Source: an uncultured Pelagibacteraceae bacterium | Lineage (GTDB): Bacteria; Pseudomonadota; Alphaproteobacteria; Pelagibacterales; Pelagibacteraceae | Reading direction: 5' to 3' | DNA: 64,000 nt | Assembly (NCBI GenBank): GCA_902617025.1 | Contig: CACMVB010000004.1 | Coordinates: 1-64,000 of the forward strand | Shown: one piece after another, positions 59,117 to 64,000 of the stretch | How positions within the stretch are numbered: position 1 is the first letter of the stretch | Layout of the letters: every line of letters begins with the position of its first letter | Program-made: the position numbers and the translations under genes | Notes under the pieces: model-generated | What the model was told of the DNA's origin: nothing | The model's input: the letters and a program-made list of their open reading frames with translations, nothing else | The model's database searches: none

Positions 59117-60615
59117 TCGAAGGAATACTCATTGGATTAGAAACAGCTTTATCGTTAAAAAATTTAATGATGGTTATGATTGGTTGTTTTGCTGGAACCA
59201 TAATTGGAATGTTACCAGGTTTAGGACCAATGACTGCAATAGCTTTAATGATACCTATTACTTATGGCTTTGAACCGTCAACAGGTTTAATTTTAATGGC
59301 GGGCGTTTATTACGGCGCAGTTTTTGGCGGATCTACATCATCAATTCTAATTAATGCACCAGGAATACCAGGGACAGTAGCAACTTCATTTGATGGCTAT
59401 CCAATGGCACAACAAGGTAAAGCTGGAAAGGCTTTGGCAATAGCTGCTTATAGTTCTTTTGCAGGCGGAACGATTGCTGCAATATTTCTTTTAATCGCAG
59501 CACCAAGTTTATCCAAAGTAAGTTTAGCTTTTAGATCACCAGATTATTTTGGTTTAATGATATTAGGTTTGACAGCTGTATCTGCTTTTTCAGCCAAAGG
59601 ACATTTTTTAAAAGCTATGATGATGGTAGTCCTTGGATTGATGTTAGCAAGCGTCGGTCAAGATACTCTCTCAGATATTCCAAGATTTACGTTTCAAAAT
59701 ATGAATTTATCAGATGGTATAAGTTTTGTTTTAGTGGTTATGGCGACATTCGCAATGAGCGAAGCTTTAACAATAATATTTAAAGCTAATGACCCAACAA
59801 GAGTAGCTAAACAAATTTCTTTGTCTCAATTAGGATCAATAAAATTAGATAAAGAGGAAACAAAAAAAATGGTTACATCAATCCCCAGGTCATCTGTTTT
59901 GGGATTTATAATTGGTGTTTTGCCAGGCGCTGGGTCAACAATAGCATCTTTTTTAGCTTACGGAATGGAAAGAAATTTCGTTAACGATGAAGAAAAGCAA
60001 AAATTTGGAAAAGGAAGTGTAAATGGATTGGCTGCTCCAGAAACAGCTAATAACGCAGCATGTTCGGGTTCATTTGTGCCATTACTTACTTTAGGAATAC
60101 CTGGCAGTGGCACCACAGCGGTAATGCTTGGGGCATTACTTGGATTTGGGATTCAACCAGGTCCAAGACTGTACCAAACTAACCCTGAGATTTTTTGGTC
60201 AGTTATAATGTCAATGTATATAGGTATGGTTATTCTTTTAATTTTAAATCTTCCATTGATCCCGTATATTGCAAGAGTTTTAGCTACACCAAGAACATTT
60301 TTAATTCCACTAATTTTATTTTTCTCAGTGACAGGTATATACCTTATGTCATTTAATAATTTTGATATTTACATGATGATAGGGATAGCAGTAATTGCAA
60401 CGATACTTCGATTATATGATTTTCCAATGCCACCCTTAATCCTAGCTTTTGTTTTAGGAGGCCTTATGGAGGAAAATTTAAGAAGATCTTTGTTAATCAG
60501 CGATGGATCATGGACATTTCTTTGGGATAGGCCGCTAACTATCATAATCATGCTGGTAATTATATTGATTGTAATTTGGCAAATTATTAAAAGTTTTAGT
60601 CAAAAAACTAGGTAG
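59113..60615 (+). CDS. tctA: Tripartite tricarboxylate transporter large membrane subunit TctA
   Basis: The 500-residue permease has about twelve spans with TctA blocks MIGCFAGTIIGMLPGLGPMTAIALMIPITYG, YYGAVFGGSTSSILINAPGIPGTVATSFDGYPMA, FIIGVLPGAGSTIASFLAYG and APETANNAACSGSFVPLLTLGIPGSGTTAVMLGALL. The two LPGxG repeats are the substrate/Na+ region. It ends the tctCBA operon. Confidence 0.94.
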   Translation: MIEGILIGLETALSLKNLMMVMIGCFAGTIIGMLPGLGPMTAIALMIPITYGFEPSTGLILMAGVYYGAVFGGSTSSILINAPGIPGTVATSFDGYPMAQQGKAGKALAIAAYSSFAGGTIAAIFLLIAAPSLSKVSLAFRSPDYFGLMILGLTAVSAFSAKGHFLKAMMMVVLGLMLASVGQDTLSDIPRFTFQNMNLSDGISFVLVVMATFAMSEALTIIFKANDPTRVAKQISLSQLGSIKLDKEETKKMVTSIPRSSVLGFIIGVLPGAGSTIASFLAYGMERNFVNDEEKQKFGKGSVNGLAAPETANNAACSGSFVPLLTLGIPGSGTTAVMLGALLGFGIQPGPRLYQTNPEIFWSVIMSMYIGMVILLILNLPLIPYIARVLATPRTFLIPLILFFSVTGIYLMSFNNFDIYMMIGIAVIATILRLYDFPMPPLILAFVLGGLMEENLRRSLLISDGSWTFLWDRPLTIIIMLVIILIVIWQIIKSFSQKTR

Positions 60616-60698
60616 TGTGGTAAAATTACAACAAAAAAAACCCTTAAATTAGCTGTTTTTTTTTCAGTACTACCAATAGTAGATTTTTAATGTACTTG

Positions 60699-60711
60699 AG
60701 GTTTTAAACCT
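60699..60711. promoter_or_regulatory. Palindrome AGGTTTTAAACCT upstream of the barrel gene
   Basis: This perfect 13-base palindrome lies in the 147-base gap between tctA and the outer-membrane gene, beside a weak TTGAGG/TATAAA pair (60696 and 60717, spacing 15). It could be an operator. Nothing else was found in the gap apart from T- and A-runs. Confidence 0.3.
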
Positions 60712-60762
60712 GGTTATATAAAAATCGGATAACGTTAATTTAATTAAATTAAGGAAACTAAA

Positions 60763-61413
60763 ATGAAAAAAATTGTAACACTTATCTTTAGTGCATTTTT
60801 TTTATCAAGTATAGCTAATGCAGAAATGAAATATGGACTTACGGGTTCATTAACTTTTATTGATGCAACAGGATCAGAGACTGAGGGTGGAGAAAAAACA
60901 AATGGAAGCGCTGACAACATTGTTGTTGTGCCTTCACTATTTCTAGAATATGGAATGGGTAATTTGTCTGTAGGTCTTGATTATATTCCATTGAGCGCTG
61001 ATGTGAGCTCTAAAGCTAAGAAAAGAACTGATGTTGAGAAATCGGTTACTGGAACAGTAACAGAAACTTCTACAACTAGAAATCAGTCTGCTCAAGCTTC
61101 ATTAGAGGATCACATAACACTTTATGCGAACTACATGTTAAATGATTCGTATTTTGTTAAAGCAGGAATTGGTCAAGTGACTTTATCATCTGATGAGACT
61201 TTAAATACTGGAGCAAAATACGGTAACGTCGATATTGATGCTTATCTTATTGGCTTAGGTTATGCGAGTGGAAATGGACGAATAGAACTAGTTTATACTG
61301 ATTATGAAGATATATCTTTAACTTCATCAGTAGCAAGAACTGGAGTTACTACAAATAATAAGATTGAAGCTGACTTAGATACAGTTTCATTAAAATATTC
61401 TTACGTATTTTAG
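60763..61413 (+). CDS. Outer-membrane beta-barrel protein
   Basis: The 216-residue protein has a signal peptide (cleaved after SIANA, residue 20) and then alternating strands rich in Gly, Ser and aromatic residues (MKYGLTGSLTFID, SLFLEYGMGNLSVGLDYIP, HITLYANYMLNDSYFVKAGIG). It ends in an aromatic residue, VSLKYSYVF, the signal read by BamA. It is probably a small eight- or ten-strand OmpW/OprF-type barrel, a porin or surface protein. A strong ribosome binding site (AAGGAAAC) and a terminator frame the single gene. Confidence 0.8.
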   Translation: MKKIVTLIFSAFFLSSIANAEMKYGLTGSLTFIDATGSETEGGEKTNGSADNIVVVPSLFLEYGMGNLSVGLDYIPLSADVSSKAKKRTDVEKSVTGTVTETSTTRNQSAQASLEDHITLYANYMLNDSYFVKAGIGQVTLSSDETLNTGAKYGNVDIDAYLIGLGYASGNGRIELVYTDYEDISLTSSVARTGVTTNNKIEADLDTVSLKYSYVF

Positions 61414-61432
61414 TAATCTAAAAAATATTAAA

Positions 61433-61467
61433 AACCCATCTAATTTCAGATTAGGTGGGTTTTTTTT
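61433..61467. terminator. Bidirectional terminator between the barrel gene and doxX
   Basis: AACCCATCTAAT (61433-61444) and ATTAGGTGGGTT (61450-61461) form a 12-pair stem (one T-G pair) with a five-base loop. Eight T (61460-61467) follow on the plus side and an A-run on the other, so it can serve both convergent genes. Its T-run reaches the doxX stop. Confidence 0.88.
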
Positions 61468-61852
61468 ATAGTCTTACGTATTTTTTCTCTCTATCGACTG
61501 AAAAATCTTTTGTTCCATTAGCAACAATAAAAATAAATCCTCCAGCTAAACCGATATTTTTAAGAAATGAAATTAATTGAGTTTGATTTGAAAAATCAAA
61601 GTGAAAAATAAAAGCAGTGCTTAAACAAAAAATTGCGAGAATACCTGCTGCTATTCTAGCTTGATAGCCGACTATAACTAGAACAGGTAAAATGACTTCA
61701 ATTGCAATTGCAGGAAATATTAAAAAACCAGGCACCCCAAAGCTTTCCATCCAATCTATAGAACTCTCTAGATTAAAAACTTTATTGAAGGCTGAGATTA
61801 AGAATAAAGCCGAAATTAAAATTCTTCCAATTAAATCTAAAATGTTTGCCAT
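61466..61852 (-). CDS. DoxX-family membrane protein
   Basis: The 128-residue protein has four spans and the DoxX pattern: LIGRILISALFLISAFNKV at the start, FPAIAIEVILPVLVIVGYQARIAAGILAIFCLSTAFIFH in the middle and FLKNIGLAGGFIFIVANG near the end. DoxX proteins are linked to oxidative-stress or quinone/thiosulfate functions; no role is proven here. It is a single gene on the minus strand, next to an AbrB-type gene. Confidence 0.85.
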   Translation of the reverse strand: MANILDLIGRILISALFLISAFNKVFNLESSIDWMESFGVPGFLIFPAIAIEVILPVLVIVGYQARIAAGILAIFCLSTAFIFHFDFSNQTQLISFLKNIGLAGGFIFIVANGTKDFSVDREKKYVRL

Positions 61853-61903
61853 TACAAAAAATTAGATTGAATGAAGACTAATGTCAAAAAAAGATAGTTT
61901 AAT

Positions 61904-62977
61904 TCAGGTTTTTTTCAAAAACCTTAATATTATTGGTACAACAAATAATATCATTAACAAGCGAATGATATGGTGAAAGGATACAAACTCTGGATCAAGA
62001 TTGAAGAAAATAGCAATAACTGCTACCTCATAAATTCCCCCAGGACAGTAAGAAAGTAATAAAGTGAAAAAATTCTTATCTATTATCAGACTTGCAAAAA
62101 GTGCTGCTATCACACCTAAAGCAACTAGCAAGAAAGTAGCAATAAAACTATGGAATGCATTTTTAGCTACTTCATTAAAAGTTTTATTAGCAAACCTACA
62201 ACCTACCGAAGCACCCAAAATTAAAAGACAGTAGTCTACAATCTTAGGAGACAGCTGATAAGATGCGATCTCTGTTATTTGAAGTAAACCGCTAGCCACT
62301 AAAGTTCCAGAAAGTAGAGCAGCTGGTACTTTGAATTTGTCAAAAATCAAAATAAAAATAATTGAAAAAATAATTAAAATAAAAAAATTAGAAATTTTTT
62401 GATCATCTAAAGCTTCTTGTACGAATTCTCCTATGTCGGCGTCGTAATAACTATTAACAAAAAAAGGGAAGACAGTTACAATTATAATTAGTCTAATTAA
62501 ATGTGATGTAGCTACATGACTTAAATCAGTTTTTTGATCTTCAGCTAAAATCATTAAAGGACCTAAAGCCCCTGGTGCAGCTGAAAAAATAGAAGTTTTT
62601 TTCTCGTACTTAGAAAATTTTTGTAAGTAAATTGAAACTACAAGAATGCTTAAAATTATGTAGGTAAACATTATTAAGGAAGTAAAAGCCCATTCATGTA
62701 TTTGTGAAAAAAGATCTTTATCGATATAGTTTCCAATGTAAAGCCCTAATAAAATTAATATTGAGGAAATAACAATTCTAGGAATTAAGATTTTTAAACC
62801 TATCAAAGCTCCAATCGACGTAGCTAACATCGGGCCTAAAAACCAAGCAAGTGGTAAACTTAAATAATCGGCTACGATAGCACTTGGAACTGAAATAGCT
62901 ATTACCAAAAGAAATTTTATTGAAAAGATTTGTTTAAAATTTTCTTTATTAAATGGGATAGCTTGGTTATTCTGCAT
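61904..62977 (-). CDS. AbrB-family membrane protein (PF05145 type)
   Basis: The 357-residue protein has about ten spans. VADYLSLPLAWFLGPMLATSIGALIGLKI is the family start, and FSAAPGALGPLMILAEDQKTDLSHVATSHLIRLIIIV is the central signature with the conserved GAL and HxxRLI. The last block is LLSYCPGGIYEVAVIAIFFNLDPEFVSFHHIIRLLMI. The name AbrB is misleading: these are membrane proteins, sometimes annotated as putative ammonia monooxygenase, of unknown transport role. It is divergent from proC with a five-base gap. Confidence 0.82.
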   Translation of the reverse strand: MQNNQAIPFNKENFKQIFSIKFLLVIAISVPSAIVADYLSLPLAWFLGPMLATSIGALIGLKILIPRIVISSILILLGLYIGNYIDKDLFSQIHEWAFTSLIMFTYIILSILVVSIYLQKFSKYEKKTSIFSAAPGALGPLMILAEDQKTDLSHVATSHLIRLIIIVTVFPFFVNSYYDADIGEFVQEALDDQKISNFFILIIFSIIFILIFDKFKVPAALLSGTLVASGLLQITEIASYQLSPKIVDYCLLILGASVGCRFANKTFNEVAKNAFHSFIATFLLVALGVIAALFASLIIDKNFFTLLLSYCPGGIYEVAVIAIFFNLDPEFVSFHHIIRLLMILFVVPIILRFLKKT

Positions 62978-62982
62978 AATCT

Positions 62983-63747
62983 ATGATTTTAGGATTCATT
63001 GGAACTGGAAAAATCTCTTCATCTATAATTTATGGTATTTTTAAATCTAAATTAAAAGTTAGGAAGATTTATATATCTTCAAGAAATACAAATATAGCTA
63101 AAAAACTAGCTAAAAAATTTGGACAAATTAGAGTTTTAAAAGACAATCAAGAAATTGTCGACAAATCATCAGTAATTTTTTTAGGGATTACCCCGAATGT
63201 AGGAAACAAAATTCTTCCTAAATTAAAGTTCTCAAAAAATAAAAAGATAATAAGTTTAATTTCTACTATTAATCTAGAGAAATTAAAAAAGTTCACAAAA
63301 TTAAAAAATATAGTTAGGGCAACACCTTTGCCTCCAATAGAAATTAAGAGAGGACCAATAATTATTTGTCCTCCTAATAAGTTTGTAAAAAATATATTTA
63401 AGCATTTAGGCAAAGTTTTAGAAATTAGAGATGAAAAACTAAGTTATAAATTTTGGTCTACAGCATCTTTAATGGCTGCATATTATGAAATTCTTAATAC
63501 AAGTTCTAAGTGGCTTATAAAAAAAGGAATTAACAAAAAATTTGCAAATACTTATATTGCTGAATTATTTTTAGCTCTAAGCCAAGATGCTTTAAATAAA
63601 TCTTCTCAAGGTTATAAAAAGCTTGTAGCAGACTCTCAAACGCCAAAAGGCCTTAATATGCAGGTTCTTAATGAATTGAAAAAAGGAAAATTCTTTACTA
63701 AGTTCACCAAAGCTCTAGATAATGTGAATAAAAGAGTAAGTAAGTAA
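62983..63747 (+). CDS. proC: Pyrroline-5-carboxylate reductase family protein
   Basis: The 254-residue protein has the N-terminal NAD(P) motif GFIGTGKISSSIIYGI and the SSRN NADP-phosphate site. IVRATPLPPIEIKRGP corresponds to the family substrate region normally read as RxMPNxP. It has a C-terminal helical dimer domain (SQGYKKLVADSQTPKGLNMQVL). ProC makes proline. The changed MPN segment (TPLPP) means a related imine reductase is possible, so the proline role is probable rather than sure. It overlaps no neighbour and is followed by a livH gene. Confidence 0.8.
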   Translation: MILGFIGTGKISSSIIYGIFKSKLKVRKIYISSRNTNIAKKLAKKFGQIRVLKDNQEIVDKSSVIFLGITPNVGNKILPKLKFSKNKKIISLISTINLEKLKKFTKLKNIVRATPLPPIEIKRGPIIICPPNKFVKNIFKHLGKVLEIRDEKLSYKFWSTASLMAAYYEILNTSSKWLIKKGINKKFANTYIAELFLALSQDALNKSSQGYKKLVADSQTPKGLNMQVLNELKKGKFFTKFTKALDNVNKRVSK

Positions 63748-63750
63748 ATC

Positions 63751-64000
63751 ATGGAATATTTTATACAACAATTGGTTAACGGGATTACTTTAGGTTCAAT
63801 ATACGGACTCATCGCAATTGGTTACACCATGGTTTATGGAATTATAGGCATGATAAACTTTGCACACGGTGATATTTTTATGATCGGTGCTTTTGTTGCA
63901 TTAATTTCATTTATAATTTTTGGCTTAACAGGTGTAGCATTACCAATAATTTTATTATTAGTTTTATTAATAGCTATGCTTTTTACAGCTTGCTATGGAT
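63751..64000 (+). CDS. livH: Second LivH-type permease, N-terminal part (cut by window edge)
   Basis: The ATG at 63751, three bases after proC, opens a frame that runs off the window. The visible 83 codons read MEYFIQQLVNGITLGSIYGL, then IAIGYTMVYGIIGMINFAHGDIFMIGAF, the classic LivH N-terminus (closer to standard LivH than the copy at 52105). A second branched-chain-type amino acid ABC operon therefore begins here. Confidence 0.9.
   Translation, partial: MEYFIQQLVNGITLGSIYGLIAIGYTMVYGIIGMINFAHGDIFMIGAFVALISFIIFGLTGVALPIILLLVLLIAMLFTACYG

Noticed and set aside
60616..60660. Terminator after tctA from the long T-run
   Set aside because: The T-run is not preceded by a stable stem; only weak AT pairing is possible.

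Overview
The window is a very AT-rich, tightly packed alphaproteobacterial chromosome segment, almost certainly from the SAR11 clade (Pelagibacterales). This is an inference from three things. Genes overlap by 1-30 bases with almost no spacers. There is a circularly permuted two-piece tmRNA gene (an alphaproteobacterial trait). The metY leader carries tandem SAM-II and SAM-V riboswitches, a pattern known from marine SAR11-type bacteria. No rRNA, tRNA, CRISPR, transposase or integrase gene was seen.

Layout. 1-11861 is core: an unidentified gene end, lpxC, bamD, ligA, then pepP and uvrD on the minus strand, an AsmA-like protein, fumC, a MazG-like protein and small membrane genes. 11862-16224 is a surface or modification cluster: SGNH hydrolase, SxtJ-like protein, a 50-residue DUF5989 protein, a NodU/TobZ-type carbamoyltransferase and a TylF-like methyltransferase. 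16225-19695 is an accessory block. It holds four copies or fragments of the 3' end of the tmRNA coding piece, all in one orientation, which divide it into three modules: two 16-18 residue membrane peptides, a methyltransferase, and a secreted hydrolase with lipoproteins sharing a signal-peptide cassette. The intact tmRNA gene (ssrA) closes the block at 19696-19955. I read this as serial insertion at ssrA.

20001-43221 is mostly housekeeping. It runs thyX, mrp, hflKC-degP, miaA, ilvBHC-leuA, then mreBCD-mrdA-rodA-bactofilin (cell shape), an amino-acid/2-hydroxyacid oxidation trio, a tandem lipoprotein pair, and metY. The metY leader runs promoter, SAM-II, intrinsic terminator, SAM-V, then two tiny overlapping ORFs that touch metY, with two mutually exclusive hairpins over their start sites. 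43222-50710 gathers thiol and redox genes: gshB, gshA, a glyoxalase-fold protein, cysE, msrB, ccdA, grxC. It also holds ribokinase and a LysE exporter.

50795-64000 is transport. A branched-chain-type amino acid ABC system (binding protein, terminator, livHMGF) overlaps an azlCD exporter pair. A tiny membrane peptide and glutarate 2-hydroxylase follow, then a tripartite tricarboxylate transporter (tctCBA), an outer-membrane barrel, doxX, an AbrB-type membrane protein, proC, and the start of a second livH at the right edge.

The items most worth follow-up are the ssrA-bounded modules, the coupled tiny ORFs downstream of the SAM-V riboswitch, and the family of tiny membrane peptides.
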